64,000 nt of DNA from Ulva prolifera. Lineage: Eukaryota; Chlorophyta; Ulvophyceae; Ulvales; Ulvaceae. Within the stretch, counting starts at the first letter, position 1. The number at the start of each line of letters is the position of its first letter. Positions 11,789 to 25,655 of this stretch are shown here, one piece after another. The stretch covers positions 1 to 64,000 of the forward strand of contig CM041197.1 in the NCBI GenBank assembly GCA_023078555.1, given 5' to 3'. The position numbers and the translations under genes are program-made. Under the pieces are notes generated by a model. That model was not told the origin of the DNA and searched no databases. It saw nothing but the letters and a program-made list of their open reading frames with translations.

Positions 11789-14700
11789 TCCTATGTCTGG
11801 CACTATGTAGGCATGGCTCCATGTCCGTGCAGTATGTCGGGCACTATGTTGGGCACTATGTAGGCATGGTTCCATGTCCGTGCGGTATGTCGGGCACTAT
11901 GTCGGGCACTATGTTGGGCACTATGTAGGCATGGTTCCATGTCCGTGCAGTATGCCGGGCACTATGTCGGGCACTATGTAGGCATGGTTCCATGTCCGTG
12001 CAGTATGTCGGGCACTATGTCCGGCACTATGTAGGCATGGTTCCATGTCCGTGCAGTATGTCGGGCACTATGTTGGGCACTATGTAGGCATGGTTCCATG
12101 TCCGTGCGGTATGTCGGGCACTATGTTGGGCACTATGTAGGCATGATTCCATGTCCGTGCAGTATGCCGGGCACTATGTCGGGCACTATGTAGGCATGGT
12201 TCCATGTCCGTGCAGTATGTCAGGCACTATGTCGGGCACTATGTAGGCATGGTTCCATGTCCGTGCAGTATGTCGGCCACTATGTCTGACACTATATAGG
12301 CATGGTTCCATGTCCGTGCAGTATGTCGGGCACTATGTCTGACACTATATAGGCATGGTTCCATGTCCGTGCAGTATGTCGGGCACTATGTTGGGCACTA
12401 TGTAGGCATGGTTCCATGTCCGTGCGGTATGTCGGGCACTATGTTGGGCACTATGTAGGCATGGTTCCATGTCCGTGCGGTATGTCGGGCACTATGTTGG
12501 GCACTATGTTGGGCACTATGTAGGCATGGTTCCATGTCCGTGCAGTATGTCGGGCACTATGTCTGGCACTATATAGGCATGGTTCCATGTCCGTGCAGTA
12601 TGTCGGGCACTATGTTGGGCACTATGTAGGCATGGTTCCATGTCCGTGCGGTATGTCGGGCACTATGTAGGGCACTATTTAGGCATGGTTCCATGTCCGT
12701 ACAGTATGTCAGGCACTATGTCGGGCACTATGTAGGCATGGTTCCATGTCCGTGCGGTATGTCAGGCACTATGTCGGGCACTATGTTGGGCACTATGTAG
12801 GCATGGTTCCATGTCCGTGCAGTATGTCGGGCACTATGTTGGGCACTATGTAGGCATGGTTCCATGTCCGTGCGGTATGTCGGGCACTATGTCGGGCACT
12901 ATGTTGGGCACTATGTAGGCATGGTTCCATGTCCGTGCAGTATGTCGGGCACTATGTCGGGCACTATGTAGGCATGGTTCCATGTCCGTGCAGTATGTCG
13001 GGCACTATGTCGGGCACTATGTAGGCATGGTTCCATGTCCGTGCAGTATGTCGGGCACTATGTTGGGCACTATGTAGGCATGGTTCCATGTCCGTGCAGT
13101 ATGTCGGGCACTATGTCTGACACTATATAGGCATGGTTCCATGTCCGTGCAGTATGTCGGGCACTATGTTGGGCACTATGTAGGCATGGTTCCATGTCCG
13201 TGCGGTATGTCGGGCACTATGTTGGGCACTATGTTGGGCACTATGTAGGCATGGTTCCATGTCCGTGCAGTATGTCGGGCACTATGTCTGGCACTATATA
13301 GGCATGGTTCCATGTCCGTGCAGTATGCCGGGCACTATGTCGGGCACTATGTAGGCATGGTTCCATGTCCGTGCAGTATGTCAGGCACTATGTCGGGCAC
13401 TATGTAGGCATGGTTCCATGTCCGTGCAGTATGTCGGCCACTATGTCTGACACTATATAGGCATGGTTCCATGTCCGTGCAGTATGTCGGGCACTATGTC
13501 TGACACTATATAGGCATGGTTCCATGTCCGTGCAGTATGTCGGGCACTATGTTGGGCACTATGTAGGCATGGTTCCATGTCCGTGCGGTATGTCGGGCAC
13601 TATGTTGGGCACTATGTTGGGCACTATGTAGGCATGGTTCCATGTCCGTGCAGTATGTCGGGCACTATGTCTGGCACTATATAGGCATGGTTCCATGTCC
13701 GTGCAGTATGTCGGGCACTATGTTGGGCACTATGTAGGCATGGTTCCATGTCCGTGCGGTATGCCGGGCACTATGTAGGGCACTATTTAGGCATGGTTCC
13801 ATGTCCGTACAGTATGTCAGGCACTATGTCGGGCACTATGTAGGCATGGTTCCATGTCCGTGCGGTATGTCAGGCACTATGTCGGGCACTATGTTGGGCA
13901 CTATGTAGGCATGGTTCCATGTCCGTGCAGTATGTCGGGCACTATGTCTGGCACTATATAGGCATGGTTCCATGTCCGTGCAGTATGTCGGGCACTATAT
14001 TGGGCACTATGTAGGCATGGTTCCATGTCCATGCGGTATGTCGGGCACTATGTCGGGCACTATGTTGGGCACTATGTAGGCATGGTTCCATGTCCGTGCA
14101 CTATGTCGGACACTATGTTGGGCTCTATGTAGGCATGGTTCCATGTCCATGCGGTATGTCGGGCACTATGTCGGGCACTATGTTGGGCACTATGTAGGCA
14201 TGGTTCCATGTCCGTGCACTATGTCGGACACTATGTTGGGCTCTATGTAGGCATGGTTCCATGTCCGTGCAGTATGCCGGGCACTATGTTGGGCACTATG
14301 TTGGCATGGTTCCCTGTCCGTGCAGTATGTCAGGCACTATGTCGGGTACTATGTAGGCATGGTTCCATGTCCGTGCAGTATGTCGGGCACTATGTCTGGC
14401 ACTATGTAGGCATGGTTCCATGACCGTGCAGTATGTCGGGCACTATGTTGGGCACTATGTAGGCATGGTTCCATGTCCGTGCGGTATGTCGGGCACTATG
14501 TTGGGCACTATGTAGGCATGGTTCCATGTCCGTGCGGTATGTCGGGCACTATGTCGGGCACTATTTTGGGCACTATGTAGGCATGGTTCCATGTCCGTGC
14601 AGTATGTCGGGCACTATGTTGGGCACTATGTTGGGCACTATGTAGGCATGGTTCCATGTCCGTGCAGTATGTCGGGCACTATGTTGGGCTCTATGTAGGC

Positions 14701-17700
14701 ATGGTTCCATGTCCGAGCGGTATGTCGGGACTATGTCGGGCACTATGTTGGGCACTATGTAGGCATGGTTCCATGTCCGTGCAGTATGTCGGGCACTATG
14801 TTGGGCACTATGTAGGCATGGTTCCATGTCCGTGCGGTATGTCGGGCACTATGTCGGGCACTATGTTGGGCACTATGTAGTCATGGTTCCATGTCCGTGC
14901 AGTATGTCGGGCACTATGTCGGGCACTATGTAGGCATGGTTCCATGTCCGTGCAGTATGTCGGGCACTATGTCGGGCACTATGTAGGCATGGTTCCATGT
15001 CCGTGCAGTATGTCGGGCACTATGTTGGGCACTATGTAGGCATGGTTCCATGTCCGTGCAGTATGTCGGGCACTATGTTGGGCACTATGTAGGCATGGTT
15101 CCATGTCCGTGCGGTATGTCGGGCACTATGTCGGGCACTATGTTGGCATGGTTCCCTGTCCGTGCAGTATGTCGGGCACTATGTTGGGCACTATGTAGGC
15201 ATGATTCCATGTCCGTGCAGTATGCCGGGCACTATGTCGGGCACTATGTAGGCATGGTTCCATGTCCGTGCAGTATGTCAGGCACTATGTCGGGCACTAT
15301 GTAGGCATGGTTCCATGTCCGTGCAGTATGTCGGCCACTATGTCTGACACTATATAGGCATGGTTCCATGTCCGTGCAGTATGTCGGGCACTATGTCTGA
15401 CACTATATAGGCATGGTTCCATGTCCGTGCAGTATGTCGGGCACTATATTGGGCACTATGTAGGCATGGTTCCATGTCCATGCGGTATGTCGGGCACTAT
15501 GTCGGGCACTATGTTGGGCACTATGTAGGCATGGTTCCATGTCCGTGCACTATGTCGGACACTATGTTGGGCTCTATGTAGGCATGGTTCCATGTCCGTG
15601 CAGTATGTCGGGCACTATGTTGGGCACTATGTAGGCATGATTCCATGTCCGTGCAGTATGCCGGGCACTATGTCGGGCACTATGTAGGCATGGTTCCATG
15701 TCCGTGCAGTATGTCGGGCACTATGTCGGGCACTATGTAGGCATGGTTCCATGTCCGTGCAGTATGTCGGGCACTATGTTGGGCACTATGTAGGCATGGT
15801 TCCATGTCCGTGCAGTATGTCGGGCACTATGTTGGGCACTATGTAGGCATGGTTCCATGTCCGTGCGGTATGTCGGGCACTATGTCGGGCACTATGTTGG
15901 CATGGTTCCCTGTCCGTGCAGTATGTCGGGCACTATGTTGGGCACTATGTAGGCATGGTTCCATGTCCGTGCGGTATGTCGGGCACTATGTTGGGCACTA
16001 TGTTGGCATGGTTCCCTGTCCGTGCAGTATGTCAGGCACTATGTCGGGTACTATGTAGGCATGGTTCCATGTCCGTGCAGTATGTCGGGCACTATGTCTG
16101 GCACTATGTAGGCATGGTTCCATGACCGTGCAGTATGTCGGGCACTATGTTGGGCACTATGTAGGCATGGTTCCATGTCCGTGCGGTATGTCGGGCACTA
16201 TGTTGGGCACTATGTAGGCATGGTTCCATGTCCGTGCGGTATGTCGGGCACTATGTCGGGCACTATTTTGGGCACTATGTAGGCATGGTTCCATGTCCGT
16301 GCAGTATGTCGGGCACTATGTCGGGCACTATGTAGGCATGGTTCCATGTCCGTGCAGTATGCCGGGCACTATGTCGGGCACTATGTAGGCATGGTTCCAT
16401 GTCCGTGCAGTATGTCGGGCACTATGTTGGGCACTATGTAGGCATGATTCCATGTCCGTGCAGTATGCCGGGCACTATGTCGGGCACTATGTAGGCATGG
16501 TTCCATGTCCGTGCAGTATGTCAGGCACTATGTCGGGCACTATGTAGGCATGGTTCCATGTCCGTGCAGTATGTCGGCCACTATGTCTGACACTATATAG
16601 GCATGGTTCCATGTCCGTGCAGTATGTCGGGCACTATGTCTGACACTATATAGGCATGGTTCCATGTCCGTGCAGTATGTCGGGCACTATATTGGGCACT
16701 ATGTAGGCATGGTTCCATGTCCATGCGGTATGTCGGGCACTATGTCGGGCACTATGTTGGGCACTATGTAGGCATGGTTCCATGTCCGTGCACTATGTCG
16801 GACACTATGTTGGGCTCTATGTAGGCATGGTTCCATGTCCGTGCAGTATGCCGGGCACTATGTCGGGCACTATGTAGGCATGGTTCCATGTCCGTGCAGT
16901 ATGTCAGGCACTATGTCGGGCACTATGTAGGCATGGTTCCATGTCCGTGCAGTATGTCGGGCACTATGTCGGGCACTATGTAGGCATGGTTCCATGTCCG
17001 TGCAGTATGTCGGGCACTATGTTGGGCACTATGTAGGCATGGTTCCATGTCCGAGCGGTATGTCGGGACTATGTCGGGCACTATGTTGGGCACTATGTAG
17101 GCATGGTTCCATGTCCGTGCAGTATGTCGGGCACTATGTTGGGCACTATGTAGGCATGGTTCCATGTCCGTGCGGTATGTCGGGCACTATGTCGGGCACT
17201 ATGTTGGGCACTATGTAGGCATGGTTCCATGTCCGTGCAGTATGTCGGGCACTATGTTGGGCACTATGTAGGCATGGTTCCATGTCCGTGCGGTATGTCG
17301 GGCACTATGTCGGGCACTATGTTGGCATGGTTCCCTGTCCGTGCAGTATGTCGGGCACTATGTTGGGCACTATGTAGGCATGGTTCCATGTCCGTGCGGT
17401 ATGTCGGGCACTATGTCGGGCACTATGTTGGCATGGTTCCCTGTCCGTGCAGTATGTCAGGCACTATGTCGGGTACTATGTAGGCATGGTTCCATGTCCG
17501 TGCAGTATGTCGGGCACTATGTCTGGCACTATGTAGGCATGGTTCCATGACCGTGCAGTATGTCGGGCACTATGTTGGGCACTATGTAGGCATGGTTCCA
17601 TGTCCGTGCGGTATGTCGGGCACTATGTTGGGCACTATGTAGGCATGGTTCCATGTCCATGCGGTATGTCGGGCACTATGTCGGGCACTATGTTGGGCAC

Positions 17701-20700
17701 TATGTAGGCATGGTTCCATGTCCGTGCACTATGTCGGACACTATGTTGGGCTCTATGTAGGCATGGTTCCATGTCCGTGCAGTATGCCGGGCACTATGTC
17801 GGGCACTATGTAGGCATGGTTCCATGTCCGTGCAGTATGTCAGGCACTATGTCGGGCACTATGTAGGCATGGTTCCATGTCCGTGCAGTATGTCGGGCAC
17901 TATGTCGGGCACTATGTAGGCATGGTTCCATGTCCGTGCAGTATGTCGGGCACTATGTTGGGCACTATGTAGGCATGGTTCCATGTCCGAGCGGTATGTC
18001 GGGACTATGTCGGGCACTATGTTGGGCACTATGTAGGCATGGTTCCATGTCCGTGCAGTATGTCGGGCACTATGTTGGGCACTATGTAGGCATGGTTCCA
18101 TGTCCGTGCGGTATGTCGGGCACTATGTCGGGCACTATGTTGGGCACTATGTAGTCATGGTTCCATGTCCGTGCAGTATGTCGGGCACTATGTCGGGCAC
18201 TATGTAGGCATGGTTCCATGTCCGTGCAGTATGTCGGGCACTATGTCGGGCACTATGTAGGCATGGTTCCATGTCCGTGCAGTATGTCGGGCACTATGTT
18301 GGGCACTATGTAGGCATGGTTCCATGTCCGTGCAGTATGTCGGGCACTATGTTGGGCACTATGTAGGCATGGTTCCATGTCCGTGCGGTATGTCGGGCAC
18401 TATGTCGGGCACCATGTTGGCATGGTTCCCTGTCCGTGCAGTATGTCGGGCACTATGTTGGGCACTATGTAGGCATGGTTCCATGTCCGTGCGGTATGTC
18501 GGGCACTATGTCGGGCACTATGTTGGCATGGTTCCCTGTCCGTGCAGTATGTCGGGCACTATGTCGGGCACTATGTTGGCATGGTTCCCTGTCCGTGCAG
18601 TATGTCGGGCACTATGTTGGGCACTATGTAGGCATGGTTCCATGTCCGTGCGGTATGTCGGGCACTATGTCGGGCACTATGTTGGCATGGTTCCCTGTCC
18701 GTGCAGTATGTCAGGCACTATGTCGGGTACTATGTAGGCATGGTTCCATGTCCGTGCAGTATGTCGGGCACTATGTCTGGCACTATGTAGGCATGGTTCC
18801 ATGACCGTGCAGTATGTCGGGCACTATGTTGGGCACTATGTAGGCATGGTTCCATGTCCGTGCGGTATGTCGGGCACTATGTTGGGCACTATGTAGGCAT
18901 GGTTCCATGTCCATGCGGTATGTCGGGCACTATGTCGGGCACTATGTTGGGCACTATGTAGGCATGGTTCCATGTCCGTGCACTATGTCGGACACTATGT
19001 TGGGCTCTATGTAGGCATGGTTCCATGTCCGTGCAGTATGCCGGGCACTATGTCGGGCACTATGTAGGCATGGTTCCATGTCCGTGCAGTATGTCAGGCA
19101 CTATGTCGGGCACTATGTAGGCATGGTTCCATGTCCGTGCAGTATGTCGGGCACTATGTCGGGCACTATGTAGGCATGGTTCCATGTCCGTGCAGTATGT
19201 CGGGCACTATGTTGGGCACTATGTAGGCATGGTTCCATGTCCGAGCGGTATGTCGGGACTATGTCGGGCACTATGTTGGGCACTATGTAGGCATGGTTCC
19301 ATGTCCGTGCAGTATGTCGGGCACTATGTTGGGCACTATGTAGGCATGGTTCCATGTCCGTGCGGTATGTCGGGCACTATGTCGGGCACTATGTTGGGCA
19401 CTATGTAGTCATGGTTCCATGTCCGTGCAGTATGTCGGGCACTATGTCGGGCACTATGTAGGCATGGTTCCATGTCCGTGCAGTATGTCGGGCACTATGT
19501 CGGGCACTATGTAGGCATGGTTCCATGTCCGTGCAGTATGTCGGGCACTATGTTGGGCACTATGTAGGCATGGTTCCATGTCCGTGCAGTATGTCGGGCA
19601 CTATGTTGGGCACTATGTAGGCATGGTTCCATGTCCGTGCGGTATGTCGGGCACTATGTCGGGCACCATGTTGGCATGGTTCCCTGTCCGTGCAGTATGT
19701 CGGGCACTATGTTGGGCACTATGTAGGCATGGTTCCATGTCCGTGCGGTATGTCGGGCACTATGTCGGGCACTATGTTGGCATGGTTCCCTGTCCGTGCA
19801 GTATGTCAGGCACTATGTCGGGTACTATGTAGGCATGGTTCCATGTCCGTGCAGTATGTCGGGCACTATGTTGGGCACTATGTAGGCATGGTTCCATGTC
19901 CGTGCGGTATGTCGGGCACTATGTCGGGCACTATGTTGGGCACTATGTAGTCATGGTTCCATGTCCGTGCAGTATGTCGGGCACTATGTCGGGCACTATG
20001 TAGGCATGGTTCCATGTCCGTGCAGTATGTCGGGCACTATGTCGGGCACTATGTAGGCATGGTTCCATGTCCGTGCAGTATGTCGGGCACTATGTTGGGC
20101 ACTATGTTGGCATGGTTCCCTGTCCGTGCAGTATGTCGGGCACTATGTTGGGCACTATGTAGGCATGGTTCCATGTCCGTGCGGTATGTCGGGCACTATG
20201 TTGGGCACTATGTTGGGCACTATGTAGGCATGGTTCCATGTCCGTGCAGTATGTCGGGCACTATGTCTGGCACTATATAGGCATGGTTCCATGTCCGTGC
20301 AGTATGTCGGGCACTATGTTGGGCACTATGTAGGCATGGTTCCATGTCCGTGCGGTATGTCGGGCACTATGTAGGGCACTATTTAGGCATGGTTCCATGT
20401 CCGTACAGTATGTTAGGCACTATGTCGGGCACTATGTAGGCATGGTTCCATGTCCGTGCGGTATGTCAGGCACTATGTCGGGCACTATGTTGGGCACTAT
20501 GTAGGCATGGTTCCATGTCCGTGCAGTATGTCGGGCACTATGTCTGGCACTATATAGGCATGGTTCCATGTCCGTGCAGTATGTCGGGCACTATATTGGG
20601 CACTATGTAGGCATGGTTCCATGTCCATGCGGTATGTCGGGCACTATGTCGGGCACTATGTTGGGCACTATGTAGGCATGGTTCCATGTCCGTGCAGTAT

Positions 20701-23700
20701 GTCAGGCACTATGTTGGGCACTATGTAGGCATGGTTCCATGTCCGTGCAGTATGTCGGGCACTATGTTGGGCACTATGTAGGCATGGTTCCATGTCCGTG
20801 CAGTATGTCGGGCACTATGTCTGGCACTATGTAGGCATGGTTCCATGTCCGTGCGGTATGTCGGGCACTATGTCGGGCACTATGTTGGGCACTATGTAGG
20901 CATGGTTCCATGTCCGTGCAGTATGCCGGGCACTATGTCGGGCACTATGTAGGCATGGTTCCATGTCCGTGCAGTATGCCGGGCACTATGTCGGGCACTA
21001 TGTCGGCATGGTTCCATGTCCGTGCAGTATGTCGGGCACCATGTCGGGCACTATGTAGGCATGGTTCCATGTCCGTGCGGTATGTCGGGCACTATGTCGG
21101 GCACTATGTAGGCATGGTTCCATGTCCGTGCAGTATGTCGGGCACTATGTCTGGCACTATGTAGGCAAGGTTCCATGTCCGTGCGGTATGTCGGGCACTA
21201 TGTCGGGCACTATGTTGGGCACTATGTAGGCATGGTTCCATGTCCGTGCAGTATGCCGGGCACTATGTCGGGCACTATGTAGGCATGGTTCCATGTCCGT
21301 GCAGTATGTCGGGCACTATGTTGGGCACTATGAAGGCATGGTTCCATGTCCGTGCAGTATGCCGGGCACTATGTCTGGCACTATGTTGGGCACTATGTAG
21401 GCATGGTTCCATGTCCGTGCGGTATGTCGGGCACTATGTCGGGCACTATGTTGGGCACTATGTAGGCATGGTTCCATGTCCGTGCAGTATGTCGGGCACC
21501 ATGTCGGGCACTATGTAGGCATGGTTCCATGTCCGTGCAGTATGTCGGGCACTATGCTGGGCACTATGTAGGCATGGTTCCATGTCCGTGCAGTATGCCA
21601 GGCACTATGTCGGGCACTATGTAGGCATGGTTCCATGTCCGTGCAGTATGCCGGGCACTATGTCGAGCACTATGTAGGCATGGTTCCATGTCCGTGCAGT
21701 ATGCCGGGCACTATGTTGGGCACTATGTAGGCATGGTTCCATGTCCGTGCAGTATGTCGGGCACTATGTTGGGCACTATGTAGGCATGGTTCCATGTCCG
21801 TGCGGTATGTCGGGCACTATGTCGGGCACTATGAAGGCATGGTTCCATGTCCGTGCAGTATGCCGGGCACTATGTCGGGCACTATGTTGGGCACTATGTA
21901 GGCATGGTTCCATGTCCGTGCAGTATGCCGGGCACTATGTCTGGCACTATGTAGGCATGGCTCCATGTCCGTGCAGTATGTCGGGCACTATGTTGGGCAC
22001 TATGTAGGCATGGTTCCATGTCCGTGCGGTATGTCGGGCACTATGTCGGGCACTATGTTGGGCACTATGTAGGCATGGTTCCATGTCCGTGCAGTATGCC
22101 GGGCACTATGTCGGGCACTATGTAGGCATGGTTCCATGTCCGTGCAGTATGTCGGGCACTATGTCCGGCACTATGTAGGCATGGTTCCATGTCCGTGCAG
22201 TATGTCGGGCACTATGTTGGGCACTATGTAGGCATGGTTCCATGTCCGTGCGGTATGTCGGGCACTATGTCGGGCACTATGTTGGGCACTATGTAGGCAT
22301 GGTTCCATGTCCGTGCAGTATGCCGGGCACTATGTCGGGCACTATGTAGGCATTGTTCCATGTCCGTGCAGTATGTCGGGCACTATGTTGGGCACTATGT
22401 AGGCATGGTTCCATGTCCGTGCGGTATGTCGGGCACTATGTCTGGCACTATGTAGGCATGGTTCCATGTCCGTGCAGTATGCCGGGCACTATGTCGAGCA
22501 CTATGTAGGCATGGTTCCATGTCCGTGCAGTATGCCGGGCACTATGTTGGGCACTATGTAGGCATGGTTCCATGTCCGTGCAGTATGTCGGGCACTATGT
22601 TGGGCACTATGTAGGCATGGTTCCATGTCCGTGCACTATGTCGGGCACTATGTCTGGCACTATGTTGGGCACTATTTAGGCATGGTTCCATGTCCGTGCA
22701 GTATGCCGGGCACTATGTCGGGCACTATGTAGGCATGGTTCCATGTCCGTGCAGTATGTCGGGCACTGTGTTGGGCACTATGTAGGCATGGTTCCATGTC
22801 AATGCGGTATGTCGGGCACTATGTCGGGCACTATGTCGGGCACTATGTAGGCATGGTTCCATGTCCGTGCAGTATGCCGGGCACTATGTTGGGCACTATG
22901 TAGGCATGGCCATGTCCGTGCAGTATGTCGGGCACTATGTTGGGCACTATGTAGGCATGGTTCCATGTCCGTGCAGTATGTCGGGCACTATGTCTGGCAC
23001 TATGTAGGCATGGTTCCATGTCCGTGCAGTATGTCGGGCACTATGTCGGGCACTATGTTGGGCACTATGTAGGCATGGTTCAATGTCCGTGCAGTATGTC
23101 GGGCACTATGTTGGGCACTATGTAGGCATGGTTCCATGTCCGTGCAGTATGTCGGGCACTATGTCTGGCACTATGTAGGCATGGTTCCATGTCCGTGCGG
23201 TATGTCGGGCACTATGTCGGGCACTATGTTGGGCACTATGTAGGCATGGTTCCATGTCCGTGCAGTATGCCGGGCACTATGTCGGGCACTATGTAGGCAT
23301 GGTTCCATGTCCGTGCAGTATGCCGGGCACTATGTTGGGCAGTATGTAGGCATGGTTCTATGTCCGTGCGGTATGTCGGGCACTATGTCGGGCACTATGT
23401 TGGGCACTATGTAGGCATGGTTCCATGTCCGTGCAGTATGTCGGGCACTATGTCGGGCACTATGTTGGGCACTATGTAGGCATGGTTCCATGTCCGTGCG
23501 GTATGTCGGGCACTATGTCTGGCACTATGTAGGCATGGTTCCATGTCCGTGCAGTATGCCGGGCACTATGTCGGGCACTATGTAGGCATGGTTCCATGTC
23601 CGTGCAGTATGCCGGGCACTATGTCGGGCACTATGTAGGCATGGTTCCATGTCCGTGCAGTATGCCGGGCACTATGTCGAGCACTATGTAGGCATGGTTC

Positions 23701-25655
23701 CATGTCCGTGCAGTATGCCGGGCACTATGTCGGGCACTATGTAGGCATGGTTCCATGTCCGTGCAGTATGCCGGGCACTATGTCGAGCACTATGTAGGCA
23801 TGGTTCCATGTCCGTGCAGTATGCCGGGCACTATGTTGGGCACTATGTAGGCATGGTTCCATGTCCGTGCAGTATGTCGGGCACTATGTTGGGCACTATG
23901 TAGGCATGGTTCCATGTCCGTGCACTATGTCGGGCACTATGTCTGGCGCTATGTTGGGCACTATTTAGGCATGGTTCCATGTCCGTGCAGTATGCCGGGC
24001 ACTATGTCGGGCACTATGTAGGCATGGTTCCATGTCCGTGCAGTATGTCGGGCACTGTGTTGGGCACTATGTAGGCATGGTTCCATGTCAATGCGGTATG
24101 TCGGGCACTATGTCGGGCACTATGTCGGGCACTATGTAGGCATGGTTCCATGTCCGTGCAGTATGCCGGGCACTATGTTGGGCACTATGTAGGCATGGCC
24201 ATGTCCGTGCAGTATGTCGGGCACTATGTTGGGCACTATGTAGGCATGGTTCCATGTCCGTGCAGTATGTCGGGCACTATGTCTGGCACTATGTAGGCAT
24301 GGTTCCATGTCCGTGCAGTATGTCGGGCACTATGTCGGGCACTATGTTGGGCACTATGTAGGCATGGTTCAATGTCCGTGCAGTATGTCGGGCACTATGT
24401 TGGGCACTATGTAGGCATGGTTCCATGTCCGTGCAGTATGTCGGGCACTATGTCTGGCAATATGTAGGCATGGTTCCATGTCCGTGCGGTATGTCGGGCA
24501 CTATGTCGGGCACTATGTTGGGCACTATGTAGGCATGGTTCCATGTCCGTGCAGTATGCCGGGCACTATGTCGGGCACTATGTAGGCATGGTTCCATGTC
24601 CGTGCAGTATGCCGGGCACTATGTTGGGCAGTATGTAGGCATGGTTCTATGTCCGTGCGGTATGTCGGGCACTATGTCGGGCACTATGTTGGGCACTATG
24701 TAGGCATGGTTCCATGTCCGTGCAGTATGTCGGGCACTATGTCGGGCACTATGTTGGGCACTATGTAGGCATGGTTCCATGTCCGTGCGGTATGTCGGGC
24801 ACTATGTCGGGCACTATGTTGGGCACTATGTAGGCATGGTTCGATGTCCGTGCAGTATGCCGGGCACTATGTCGGGCACTATGTAGGCATGGTTCCATGT
24901 CCGTGCAGTATGCCGGGCACTATGTCGGGCACTATGTAGGCATGGTTCCATGTCCGTGCAGTATGCCGGGCACTATGTCGGGCACTATGTAGGCATGGTT
25001 CCATGTCCGTGCAGTATGTCGGGCACTATGTTGGGCACTATGTAGGCATGGTTCCATGTCCGTGCGGTATGTCGGGCACTATGTCGGGCACTATGTCGGG
25101 CACTATGTAGGCATGGTTCCATGTCCGTGCGGTATGTCGGGCACTATGTCTGGCACTATGTAGGCATGGTTCCATGTCCGTGCAGTATGCCGGGCACTAT
25201 GTTGGGCACTATGTAGGCATGGTTCCATGTCCGTGCAGTATGCCGGGCACTATGTCGGGCACTATGTAGGCATGGTTCCATGTCCGTGCAGTATGCCGGG
25301 CACTATGTTGGGCACTATGTTGGGCACTATGTAGGCATGGTTCCATGTCCGTGCAGTATGCCGGGCACTATGTCGGGCACTATGTAGGCATGGTTCCATG
25401 TCCGTGCAGTATGCCGGGAACTATGTCGGGCACTATGTAGGCATGGTTCCATGTCCGTGCAGTATGTCGGGCACTATGTTGGGCACTATGTAGGCATGGT
25501 TACCAGTCCGTGCGGTATGTCGGGCTCTATGTCGGGCACTATGTAGGCATGGTTCCATGTCCGTGCAGTATGTCGGGCAGTATGTTGGGCATTATGTAGG
25601 CATGGTTCCATGTCCGTGCGGTATGTCGGGCACTATGTCGGGCACTATGTAGGCA
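11789..25655. repeat. Satellite A array, central block
   Basis: Same 53/65-bp satellite as at the window start, with no gene. It begins at a sharp junction; the first 300 bp or so (11,793 on) match the region starting at about 4,502 and 21,937, including a shared CATGGCTCC variant. Between 12 and 19.9 kb there are several longer repeats. For example, the pattern with CCGAGCGG followed by GTCGGGACTATG occurs at 14,713, 17,051, 17,987 and 19,241 (spacings 2,338, 936 and 1,254 bp). From about 18,555 it forms the left part of the second large duplication copy. It ends at 25,655 with the same A/B junction as at 8,773. Confidence 0.97.
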
